In this document: positions 45,201 through 51,528 of the stretch, piece after piece
Layout of the letters: each line of letters opens with the position of its first letter
Numbering within the stretch: the stretch's first letter is position 1
Assembly: GCA_015069295.1 (NCBI GenBank)
Contig: SVIW01000001.1
Location: 161,493 to 225,492, forward strand
DNA from: Clostridiales bacterium
GTDB lineage: Bacteria > Bacillota > Clostridia > Christensenellales > Borkfalkiaceae
Length of the DNA stretch: 64,000 bases
Direction of reading: 5' to 3'
Made by a program: the position numbers and the translations under genes
Notes under the pieces: generated by a model
Told to the model about the DNA's origin: nothing
The model's input: only the letters and a program-made list of their open reading frames with translations
Database searches by the model: none

Positions 45201-45902
45201 TTCCCAATAGAACCCGTCGCCCGTACTCTTAATGCCGCCGGGCGTTTTCGAAACGCCGTTCACCGTAAAGCTGCCTTTTGCAACCGTGAAAGCGTAATCC
45301 CAACTTAAAACAGGCAACGCCTCGCCGTCCGCTCTTTGCAGGTACAAGACGTTGTTAAGCCCGCTTGCGCCGCCTACGTTACTGTTTCCGTGCAGCATCA
45401 AGGCGCCGATATTATGTACCGTCATAGGAGCTGTGAAAGCAATCCATTCGCTGCCGTTATAGAAAAATCCGCAGTTTTCAAAAACGAATTCCGCGTCTGC
45501 CGTAGTGTTATTGAACGTACCGTCTAATACCAATTCGTCGCCAGCGGTCGCCGTTTTACCAATTAAGTTGATAAAGAAATCGCCGGGCTGTTTAAGCTCG
45601 TACTCTGTAAGCGGCTCGCCGTTCCACAAAATGCCGTCGCCCGTGCCTTCCACAAACGTAAAGCCGTAATCCCAGCTGCTTACAGTAGGCTTTTCTATGC
45701 CTTCTCCGGGATACGCGTAAATTTGCGACGTGCTCGAGCTGCCCAACGGAACGAGCTTTTCGTACGTCCACGTGCTCGTCGCAGCTTGCGCCGTGATGCT
45801 TTCCGCTGCGGGTACGCTGACCGCAACGCCCACGCCCACGCATACAGCACAGCAAGCAGTTGCAAGCAACGACGCTAACCATTTCCATTTGCCTATTTTC
45901 AT
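39249..45902 (-). CDS. Giant secreted protein: eleven tandem modules plus glycosidase-like TIM barrel
   Basis: The 2217-residue protein starts with a signal peptide (about 1-42). Eleven modules of about 115 residues span roughly 45-1310, each ending in a Trp motif such as FQWTGSGW or LQWNGSAWVEY. A beta-rich domain follows (1310-1560), then a module with GIRFTTNI, RGYMTL and NVRSIRKVA (about 1560-1720), which is also present in the 1729-residue protein. The C-terminal 480 residues look like a TIM-barrel glycosidase, with candidate acids in GFLMADEPTSENF and WLSLDTYPVN; I could not place it in a GH family. No C-terminal anchor tail is seen. It is expressed from a distant promoter with a structured leader. 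The likely role is binding and cleaving an extracellular glycan. Confidence 0.78.
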   Translation of the reverse strand: MKIGKWKWLASLLATACCAVCVGVGVAVSVPAAESITAQAATSTWTYEKLVPLGSSSTSQIYAYPGEGIEKPTVSSWDYGFTFVEGTGDGILWNGEPLTEYELKQPGDFFINLIGKTATAGDELVLDGTFNNTTADAEFVFENCGFFYNGSEWIAFTAPMTVHNIGALMLHGNSNVGGASGLNNVLYLQRADGEALPVLSWDYAFTVAKGSFTVNGVSKTPGGIKSTGDGFYWEFDALNENDIITIAGTFYCASQNVKYVVDASSFQWNGSGWSALTYTTGEIGKVAIGNGSSATAVYLDRAGGGFFEITDGTWSEKLTFTAGSGVGVTLNGKQISMDDIKIPNNMYVGLGEGATAKGDVLVIGGTFYNENLRVRYVVEESKFEWSGTAWIPYVNTVYNVSAIKAESDSNASTVYLTPKDGNGNSFGAGDWNNVYTFAVGSGDGLWLNDTQLTTTDIKQPGAFFIALGETAAAGDVLKIDGAYYNVTTDKKIVFDDCYLQFNGTSWETYVNYKVYNVSAIRAENSSNASTVYLTPKDGDGDSFGGGDWDNVYTFEVGSGDGLWLNDTQLSTTDIKLPGSFFIALGETAVAGDVLKIDGAYYNETTEKKIVFDNCKLEFDGSAWVEYVPKTTTVYTVTKVGTANGTTASVLYLYALEGDSFGAGDWDNVYTYAAGALKLNGENVEATVKQPGDLYIPLGKEAVAGDVLTINGEFYNETTDKKFVFDNCQLRYNGSTWALYTNPTVHEIGSLVLHTNSSVGGASGNNAVLYLQRADGEALPFEGWENPFTVVSGGLTVNGEAVSLNEMQSTGDGLYFSFEALAANDILTISGTFYCANQNIDYVIEESNFQWTGSGWKLIVEPTVHEIGSLELHVNSSVGGASGNNAVLYLQRADGEALPFEGWENPFTVVSGGLTVNGEAVSLNEMQSTGDGLFFSFGALTANDILTVAGTFYCEKQNIQYVIEESSFQWTGSGWVVYVPPIEYTTYTVTKLGIANGTTASELNLYVLEGDSFGAGDWDTVYTYAAGALKLNNENITAVIKQPGDLYVPLGKTAAEGDILTLNGEFYNEEKAVKFVFDNCQLQWNGSAWVEYVYVPPVEYEIHNLGVMQVAIDSQNANATANAIYLLTSEGENLPVTDGTWGTKFTFRTGGVTYNGEALALGDIKNPGALYIALGTEIPSGGIITVAGTLYNDNLLVEFVIEESQFVWNGSAWETYVYVPPVEYEIHNLGVMTLHTNSKNSNAQSGQLYLNQESGAALPYPDADWNTIFVYESGDGLRKNGNPYTLSEMKSTNVGLFLGFAGVSVGDMVSISGTFVSNGTGLCESLNVKYVISESKFVWNGSVWMPYLEGYEDEDLEFYDVVTMLDLSLGHSETIAAAWDRAGSTYTPSAVNTTGSVKFRFGIQGSNLDAGGLDIRLRGSAWDGIQFKIAWKQIFAVYQYKETNDSYVLSNGTYYVIELGAIDLKDGENIWIYAKVDGMLVLSDTKPKTSTNGETGAEFGTYTNPSVSLSADGGWASAPLTLTDPDHVIVTYMTSEGTITEYANKNYNYEILSGRSYKTFVVWVDSNNTYYYAGDEIEATESLALTAVEISFEMEEGASIRISTSADYSGIRFTTNILASDLTYLKEKGITVVEYGTLILPYDYLEEFRQEPNLDEYVVDETILKIPSTKQVENGNYVQYRGAMQKLYSANYERAFAGRGYMTLTIGEKTITVYTPFNTEDNVRSIRKVAQAFKADTSAAGEGELRYNTLPTASQEIVDAYAGNGIDLMDYDSYLQNTLDVIAWYHPELDSANGYDNANNDEIAEKMVNAGIKAVYLDGMYHIELNSAANIEATRQIIKFFWKHGIKTIAFADVDVDNPAFGVNEIPDFSDCEGFIGFLMADEPTSENFEKIAAYAEQFNTLYAGTDVTFMVNLFPSYASIFQENSNSFWGSSSTLNKTTYKTYLQAYCDDVLSNIDGEKWLSLDTYPVNADYTLTDTFLFDLAMLKYYSLSANATSHVALQSSGWVENENSDKNRMPTEAEMRMQAYAAMAFGIDSISWWSYSDKRGDNQSNPTDSNENYEPFATVNNELAAIEKVYKAFDWKGVIIGKSDKGNNFSGKNADYDAYNTVQGELGTYKLSASNTKHLSSVATNQNRLNYLLGVMEDMNGNEGYVLANYNTLKANNNNAAQTVTLTFKTGVTKVVIYHNGIYSEVDVSNGELKISLKTGDGVIILPSAM
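43106..43594 (-). repeat. Identical 132-bp repeats inside the giant gene
   Basis: Bases 43106-43237 and 43463-43594 are identical by eye, 357 bases apart, and code for the same part of modules 7 and 8. This is the sign of recent duplication or conversion. Confidence 0.85.
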
Positions 45903-46120
45903 TTTTACCTCCTTGTGGCTTTAAAAAAGCCGTCTTGAGATTTTTAATTTTTTCGGGTTTTGATAGCTATTGACAAAGTTTTGAAAAAACCGATTTTTTT
46001 CTTCGACAGACATCTATTAGAGTTTTTGTTTGGCGGCAACGCCAAACAGCCCCTAGGGGCTAAAAATTCGCTTGTGTCAAATTTTGTACCTGATTTTGTC
46101 AAAAATTATAGCTATTGTAC
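45903..46120 (-). promoter_or_regulatory. Long structured leader of the 2217-residue protein gene
   Basis: If transcription starts near 46118, the 5' leader is about 215 bases. It contains two adjacent stems at 46030-46063 (GTTTGGCG-GCAA-CGCCAAAC and the palindrome AGCCCCTAGGGGCT). The word ATAGCTATTG occurs twice, at 45963 and 46108. An AGGAGG site ends it. Confidence 0.5.
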
Positions 46121-46124
46121 AGAT

Positions 46125-46133
46125 ATTATAGCA
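46125..46133 (-). promoter_or_regulatory. Extended -10 promoter element for the giant gene
   Basis: TGCTATAAT on the minus strand is an extended -10 box; no good -35 box is found at 17 bases. The region 46134-46480 holds no gene that I can support and is AT-rich. Confidence 0.55.
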
Positions 46134-46479
46134 CATAGAATCTTATATTTCCACTCATTATTTTTTTACTTCTCCTCATTTTTTTGGGAAAAAAGCATTT
46201 TTTATCCTTTTTTTGCCACAAATACATACAAAAATTGGAAATTTAAAAAACTCACCTTAAAAAATTCTTACTATATAATAAATAAAAGAATAATAAATGA
46301 CATAAAAAAACGGCAAATAAGCCCCTTTTTTTATTAAAAACACCCAAAAAAACGCAAATTTTCTTTCAGGTGATACATCAAATTTTCCGATTTTTGCTAT
46401 TTTAGCCATTCCCTTTCCTTATGGTTACGTTTTTAAATTCCGTGCCCGCCGCGTTTTCCTTTATGACGAACTTTATCCC

Positions 46480-46520
46480 GAATAAAAACACGCCCAAACT
46501 TTTTTCGTTGGGGCGTGTTT
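46480..46520 (-). terminator. Terminator of the oxidoreductase/isomerase operon
   Basis: AACACGCCC-C-AAC pairs with GTTTGGGCGTGTT around AAAAAA, and TTTATT follows on the minus strand, about 30 bases after the stop at 46549. Confidence 0.85.
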
Positions 46521-46548
46521 ATCCTCTTTCCTACGGGGTGTATAGGGC

Positions 46549-47400
46549 TTATATACGGCTGAGCTTGTTTTTGATAAACTTCGTCGCCGCCGTAATATCC
46601 GCAGCGGGGTCTTCGCCACATTCCCTTTCAATCGTCAAAAATCCGTCGTAGCCGATTTCTTTTAAGGCTTTTAAATAGTTATCCCAATCCACGTCCCCTT
46701 CGCCGATCGGCAGTTCCGCAAAGCCCTTGCAGGCGTTCAGCGCGTCTACGCCGCCAACGGCAAACGCGTGGTATACGTCCGTCGGGTTTTGATTTTTATC
46801 CAGCATCTTTCCGTCTTTGACGTGGGTATGGACGATATAGTCTTTCAGCAAATACACCGCTTCCACCGCATCCTGACCCGTTACCATCGTAAAGTTTGCA
46901 GGATCGAGATTGACCCCCACGCCGCCTTTCGTATCTTGCACGAACGCCAACAAAGTCTTGGCTTTTTCAGGGCCCGTTTCTATGGCAAGCGTTACGCCTT
47001 TTTCTTTTGCGTACAACCCGCACTCTGTCAATGCAGCAAGCATAACCCCGTACCTGGGGTGCGTCTTTTCATCGGGAATCACCCCGATATGGGTCGTAAC
47101 GACCTTTGTTTTAAACTCCACGGCAAGATCGATAATCTGTTTTGTTTTTTTAATACGTTCCGCATTGTCCTCTTCCCGTTCGAAACCGTACCCGCCCATA
47201 TCCCCGCAGAGCGCGGAAACGACTAAGCCGTTTTCTTGCAACGCCTTTTGATAGCGAGCTTTTTCTTCTTGGGATAACGCAGGAGAAAATTCACCCGTCG
47301 TCGCGTAAATTTGCACGCCGTCAAGTCCCAAAGCCGCCGCTTGTCTTATCCCTTCTTCGTGTGTTGTTTTGAAACAATCCGTAATCACTCCCAGCTTCAT
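46549..47400 (-). CDS. Sugar phosphate isomerase/epimerase-like TIM barrel protein
   Basis: This 283-residue protein belongs to the AP-endonuclease-2/xylose isomerase-like superfamily. Metal ligands of the family are visible: Glu in LAIETGP, Asp in VNLDPANF, His in HTHVKDGK and Glu in FLTIERE. The family includes epimerases, dehydratases and the lyase subunits that open 3-keto-glycosides. It overlaps the Gfo/Idh/MocA gene before it by four bases and is the last gene of the operon, so it probably works on a keto-sugar made by those enzymes. The exact reaction is not readable. Confidence 0.88.
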   Translation of the reverse strand: MKLGVITDCFKTTHEEGIRQAAALGLDGVQIYATTGEFSPALSQEEKARYQKALQENGLVVSALCGDMGGYGFEREEDNAERIKKTKQIIDLAVEFKTKVVTTHIGVIPDEKTHPRYGVMLAALTECGLYAKEKGVTLAIETGPEKAKTLLAFVQDTKGGVGVNLDPANFTMVTGQDAVEAVYLLKDYIVHTHVKDGKMLDKNQNPTDVYHAFAVGGVDALNACKGFAELPIGEGDVDWDNYLKALKEIGYDGFLTIERECGEDPAADITAATKFIKNKLSRI

Positions 47401-48422
47401 CTCATACCTGCCTTGCCCATTTCGTAAATTTTCATAATCAAACGATGCGTCTTTAACGCCTCTTCTCCGCTGATTTCCAGCGGCTCTTTCCCTAAAACCG
47501 CATTATAAAATTGTCGTATTTGCCGAACGTGCTGAAAGCCCCAATAGTCCTTTCCGCCCTCGTATTCGAGCAGATTTTCCTCTTGATGCGCTTCTTCACG
47601 ACTGCCGTCGTCGTAGGTGATATACGCGTCGTCATACCCAAGCACGACCTTTCCCTTTTCACAGTACAAACGGATTTCAATCGGCTCGTCGCAGGCGTAG
47701 TTATTCATACAGTAAAACCCGTACTTTACGCCGTTTTTATAGGTTATCAACCCTTCGGCGCTGTCTTCCACTTTGACGATTTTATGCCCGCGGTTTGCCA
47801 TCGAACACGACACGCTCTCCACTTCGTCGTTTACAAGCCAATGCACGAGGTCGATGGAATGAATCGCCTGATCAATGACTACGCCGCCGCCCTCTTTATC
47901 CCACATCCCCTTCCAGTCGCTTTCCGCATAATAGGAATCAGGGCGAGTCCACGTGAGCGTGGAGCGCGCGGACAAAATCTTACCAAGCTTCCCGCTATCG
48001 AGCGCTCTTTTGACAAGCAACGCCGAATTGTTATAACGGCATTGAAAAATCACCCCGAACAGCACGCCCTGTTTTTTGGCTTCTTTTACTGCGTTTTCCG
48101 CGCTTATAAGATCCACGTCCATCGGTTTTTCCGTCAGAACGTGGACTCCTTTTTGAAAGGCGTAACAAGCCGCCTTACTGTGCAAATAATGAGGCAAACA
48201 GATATGCACCGCGTCCAAAGGCTCTTTTTCCAGCATTTCCTCGTAGGAATAGTACGCCTTCGCACCGTATTTTTTCGCCGTTTCGTCCGCTCGGTCTTTT
48301 TGGATATCGCAGCAAGCGACAAGCTCCGTTTCTGGCAAGGATACAATCGACGTGGCGTGCATAACGGAAACCCGTCCGCAGCCGATAACGCCGACGCGTA
48401 ATTTTTTTACAGGTTTATCCAT
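47397..48422 (-). CDS. Gfo/Idh/MocA-family oxidoreductase (first of three)
   Basis: The Rossmann motif GVIGCGRVS is at about residues 12-20 and the catalytic lysine is in LTEKPMD near residue 99. The C-terminal beta-sheet domain has IDQAIHSIDLVHW, with the His typical of sugar dehydrogenases. The 341 residues are usual. Such enzymes oxidise or reduce sugars, inositols or glycosides with NAD(P). It is coupled to the TIM-barrel gene and overlaps the second oxidoreductase by 16 bases. Confidence 0.9.
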   Translation of the reverse strand: MDKPVKKLRVGVIGCGRVSVMHATSIVSLPETELVACCDIQKDRADETAKKYGAKAYYSYEEMLEKEPLDAVHICLPHYLHSKAACYAFQKGVHVLTEKPMDVDLISAENAVKEAKKQGVLFGVIFQCRYNNSALLVKRALDSGKLGKILSARSTLTWTRPDSYYAESDWKGMWDKEGGGVVIDQAIHSIDLVHWLVNDEVESVSCSMANRGHKIVKVEDSAEGLITYKNGVKYGFYCMNNYACDEPIEIRLYCEKGKVVLGYDDAYITYDDGSREEAHQEENLLEYEGGKDYWGFQHVRQIRQFYNAVLGKEPLEISGEEALKTHRLIMKIYEMGKAGMR

Positions 48423-49249
48423 ACGCCCGCCTCGGATTTTGCTTTTATAACAGCCTCGCGAATCTTCATAACCTCCAAGGTTTCACAGCCGCAAAACGAG
48501 GTTTCTCCCGTTTCGAAGAAACGAATAATATCCGCAATCAAATTATCGAAAAAGGCGGAGTTGATAGGCAAATACGCCGATTTCCCCTCCTCGTTTGCCA
48601 CGGTGATTGCAAAGGGCATACAGGGCGCAAACATCATCGTAGCGTATCTATCGTCGAAATACGCCACTTCCGCCCATTCTTGATCGGCGTGCTTCGTATA
48701 CCGCACCTTTTCCGCGCCCACGCCAAGACATTTTACCGCCATCTCGATTTGGTGAATGATATATTCGTCCAAATTCGACCCGCCCCCTACCGTGGAAACG
48801 GATTTTGCCGTACCCATGTACGCGTTGAGCTCGTCCGCATAACGGAGCGCAGAGCTCGTGAAAAACTTTACGCCCTCTTTTTGGGCAAGCTCGTAAATCG
48901 ACTTTGCCGTTTTATAATCAGGCGCAAACGTTTTGTCGATATACGGACTTTTCCCGCACGCAAATACCTTTTTCGCATACTCGAAATGTTTTTCGGGATT
49001 AGACGGAGACAGCACGATTACGCAATCGCACTTTGCGCAAAGCTCTTCAACGGAAGCGCAGCGCTGCACACCGTATTGCTGACACCATTCGTCCGTAGTC
49101 AACCCGCCGTTAGGGCTGTCGATTTCCGCCCAAGCGTATTTGACCTGATAATCCGCTCCGTTTTTCTCGTTATACGCCTTGATCATCGCAGGATATTCGT
49201 TTGCGTGCCATTCGTGCAAAAAATAATCGATAAACCCAATCGTTTTCAT
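48407..49249 (-). CDS. Divergent Gfo/Idh/MocA-like protein without a glycine-rich dinucleotide motif
   Basis: The 280-residue protein is recognised by its EELCAKCDCVIVLSPSNPEKH and YIDKTFAPDYKTAKSIYELAQ segments, which match the dinucleotide-binding part of the family. The N terminus reads GFIDYFLHEWHANEY where the GxGxxG loop is expected, and the EKP motif is DKT, so the lysine is kept. The usual C-terminal sheet is shortened. It may be a non-catalytic partner or use a different cofactor pose. It sits between two normal family members, overlapping both, which suggests that the three form a complex or pathway. Confidence 0.75.
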   Translation of the reverse strand: MKTIGFIDYFLHEWHANEYPAMIKAYNEKNGADYQVKYAWAEIDSPNGGLTTDEWCQQYGVQRCASVEELCAKCDCVIVLSPSNPEKHFEYAKKVFACGKSPYIDKTFAPDYKTAKSIYELAQKEGVKFFTSSALRYADELNAYMGTAKSVSTVGGGSNLDEYIIHQIEMAVKCLGVGAEKVRYTKHADQEWAEVAYFDDRYATMMFAPCMPFAITVANEEGKSAYLPINSAFFDNLIADIIRFFETGETSFCGCETLEVMKIREAVIKAKSEAGVWINL

Positions 49250-50304
49250 TAAAATTTAATCTCCTCTTTCTTTTTTGCCGACGCATACAGCGCGTCCAAA
49301 AGCTTCATACTTTCCAAAATGTTCTCGATATTATTCTTGTCCTTTACCCCCGTTTCAATCGATTGGATAAACGCGTTATCCTCGCAAAGATACATATTGG
49401 GAATGTCGTATTCGGGATTTACCGTTTCCAAGGTCTGTCCGTCGTAGAACTCAAATTTGCCGCCGTAGGTCAATCTTGCGCCGCCCTTGTCCCCCATAAA
49501 GTCGATGAAAAGCTCGTATTTATTGATATTCTGCGCCCAGGCGCCGTTGAAGGAAATGCTCGCCTTGTCCGTACGAATGTGCCCCGTGATAAAATCCTCC
49601 ACGTCGTTTGTCCCGTTTTCGATATCCGACGTATCTTCCGCCCACATACCGTGGTATTTATACGACTTCATATCCTTTGCCATTTCGTTATACGCATCGC
49701 AAGTAACGCTCTTGATTTTCGCCCCGCCAAGCACGTACAAAATCAAGTCTAAGAAATGAATCCCCCAATCGATGAGTACGCCGCCGCCCGATTGCGTTTT
49801 CGTCGTGAACGGACCGCCAAGCCCGGGAATATTTCTAAAATCGCGGAAAGAACAGTACACGTGATAGATATTGCCGAATTTTCCCGCATCCGCCCATTCG
49901 CGGAGCATTTCTACGGATTTTTGATAGCGGTTGCATACGCCGATATCCAAAATTTTACCCTGCTCTTTCGCCTTCTTCGCCATCTCCACGGACATCGCGT
50001 AATTGACGGTGATCGGTTTTTCGCAAAGCACGTGCTTTCCCGCGTTCAACGCGTCCATGGTTATGGTATAGTGCGCATAATTAGGGGTCAAAACGAATAC
50101 GGCGTCTACCTCTGCGTCCGCCAAAGCCACCTTATAATCGGTGATTACGTTTTCAATTTTGGGATATTTTGCCTTCTTCTCCTCCGCCTTTTCAATCAAA
50201 AGATCGCATGCGTATTTAATCCGCACGTTTTCCATCTGCGAGAGCGCGGGAAAATGCGCCATATCGGAAATTCTGCCGCATCCAATTACTGCTACCGTCG
50301 TCAT
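49249..50304 (-). CDS. Gfo/Idh/MocA-family oxidoreductase (third)
   Basis: The Rossmann motif VIGCGRISD is at residues 6-14, the catalytic lysine in LCEKPITV near residue 95, and the domain-two motif VLIDWGIHFLDLILY follows. At 351 residues it is full length. It is the first gene of the four-gene operon, with its own promoter at 50340-50368, divergent from an AraC regulator. The substrate is not readable; a sugar or glycoside is likely. Confidence 0.9.
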   Translation of the reverse strand: MTTVAVIGCGRISDMAHFPALSQMENVRIKYACDLLIEKAEEKKAKYPKIENVITDYKVALADAEVDAVFVLTPNYAHYTITMDALNAGKHVLCEKPITVNYAMSVEMAKKAKEQGKILDIGVCNRYQKSVEMLREWADAGKFGNIYHVYCSFRDFRNIPGLGGPFTTKTQSGGGVLIDWGIHFLDLILYVLGGAKIKSVTCDAYNEMAKDMKSYKYHGMWAEDTSDIENGTNDVEDFITGHIRTDKASISFNGAWAQNINKYELFIDFMGDKGGARLTYGGKFEFYDGQTLETVNPEYDIPNMYLCEDNAFIQSIETGVKDKNNIENILESMKLLDALYASAKKKEEIKF

Positions 50305-50339
50305 AATTTTTTTCTCCTTATATAAAAGATTGTACTCAC

Positions 50340-50368
50340 ATTATAAAGTAACCGACGGTATTTGTAAA
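50340..50368 (-). promoter_or_regulatory. Promoter of the oxidoreductase/isomerase operon
   Basis: On the minus strand TTTACA (50368-50363) and TATAAT (50345-50340) are 17 bases apart, about 35 bases before the first gene. Confidence 0.85.
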
Positions 50369-50450
50369 TGGTTTTATATTGCCTAAAATTTGTCATTTTT
50401 TTGTTTATGCCCAAAAAAATAAAATTTTTAAGCAAAATTTTTGCCTTTTA

Positions 50451-50479
50451 TTGACAAACGGGATTTTTTTTGTTATGCT
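50451..50479 (+). promoter_or_regulatory. Promoter of the second AraC gene
   Basis: TTGACA (50451-50456) and TATGCT (50474-50479) are 17 bases apart. This and the divergent promoter are 82 bases apart, enough for a shared regulator site. Confidence 0.8.
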
Positions 50480-50500
50480 ATTAACGTAAGGAGTTTTGAT

Positions 50501-51382
50501 ATGACAAACGGAAAAACAAGATACCATTTAGACAAGCATTACGTGTCCAATCCCCTGCGTTTTGGCGACGTACAGCTTCTACAAATCGGACGAAGATATT
50601 GCGAGCCTACGGAGATTATTTCCCCGCACCCGCATTTGGACTGGTTTGAACTGACCATCGTAACGGGCGGGCAGGGCGTTGTCGTAACGGGTGGCGAATC
50701 CACCCGCGTTTTTGCGGGGGATATTTACCTTTCCTTCCCCTGCGACGTCCACGAAATCCGCGCAGGCGCCGACTCGAAACTGGAATACGACTTTTTCTCC
50801 TTTTCCTGCGACGACGTATCCTTAAAAGAAGACTTGAAACAAATTACGCGGATGCACCGAGGCGGCGAAAGCCGAATCTTTCAAGACGAAAATATTTCCT
50901 ATCTCGTTAAAATTGCCATCTCCGAACTGTCGCAAAAGGGACAACCCTACGCAGAAAGCGTACTCAGCGACGTTTTCCGTTTGATCGTCGTATACCTTAT
51001 ACGCGATTTTAAAAACGCGAAACAGCCCCCCTCTAACGTTTCGGAAGCAGACGTGTTATGCTTCCAAGTAATGAATTATATCGACACACACATATATTCT
51101 TTACAAAGGTTGGAAAGAGTTGCTTTGAAGTTTAATTACAATTATAGCTATCTTTCCAAGCTGTTTAAAAAGACCACGGGAAAAACGCTGTTAGAGTATT
51201 ATCAACACCGTAAAATGGAAATCGCAAAAGCGCTTATCCTCGAAAAAAAGAAAACGATCGGCACAATTGCTGAACTGCTTGGATACAATTTATATTCTTT
51301 CAGCAAAGCCTTTAAAGCCTATTACGGCGTTTCCCCGAAGAGTCTGCAAAAGCAGGAAAGCTCTATCCAGCCCGCACTTTAA
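50501..51382 (+). CDS. AraC-family transcriptional regulator next to the oxidoreductase operon
   Basis: The start is the ATG at 50501, with TAAGGAG seven bases before it; the ORF can be extended to 50441, but that lies inside the promoter. A cupin-like N terminus (HPHLDWFELTIVTGGQG) and two C-terminal helix-turn-helix motifs (LERVALKFNYNYSYLSKLF, IAELLGYNLYSFSKAF) fill 293 residues. It most likely controls the divergent oxidoreductase operon and perhaps the GH92 gene downstream on the other strand. Confidence 0.92.
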   Translation: MTNGKTRYHLDKHYVSNPLRFGDVQLLQIGRRYCEPTEIISPHPHLDWFELTIVTGGQGVVVTGGESTRVFAGDIYLSFPCDVHEIRAGADSKLEYDFFSFSCDDVSLKEDLKQITRMHRGGESRIFQDENISYLVKIAISELSQKGQPYAESVLSDVFRLIVVYLIRDFKNAKQPPSNVSEADVLCFQVMNYIDTHIYSLQRLERVALKFNYNYSYLSKLFKKTTGKTLLEYYQHRKMEIAKALILEKKKTIGTIAELLGYNLYSFSKAFKAYYGVSPKSLQKQESSIQPAL

Positions 51383-51470
51383 AGAGTATTTTTGTAAAAT
51401 ATACCCCACCCAGGTACGCGTTGAGTTTTACAATGCCGCACCTGGTGCCATCCTTTTTCGTTACATATAA

Positions 51471-51500
51471 ACAACGGGCGGGAAAAACCCCGCCCGTTGT
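51471..51500. terminator. Bidirectional terminator between AraC and GH92
   Basis: A 12-bp stem ACAACGGGCGGG/CCCGCCCGTTGT closes a short A-rich loop. It serves the plus-strand AraC gene and the minus-strand GH92 gene, which are convergent here. An earlier hairpin at 51409-51444 (CCAGGT...ACCTGG) precedes it. Confidence 0.75.
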
Positions 51501-51528
51501 TAATATGTAGAAATAAAACCTTTTATTC

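Noticed and set aside
46421..46651. A 76-codon plus-strand frame across the terminator at 46480
   Set aside because: It spans a strong hairpin terminator and the end of the TIM-barrel gene on the other strand, without a ribosome-binding site.
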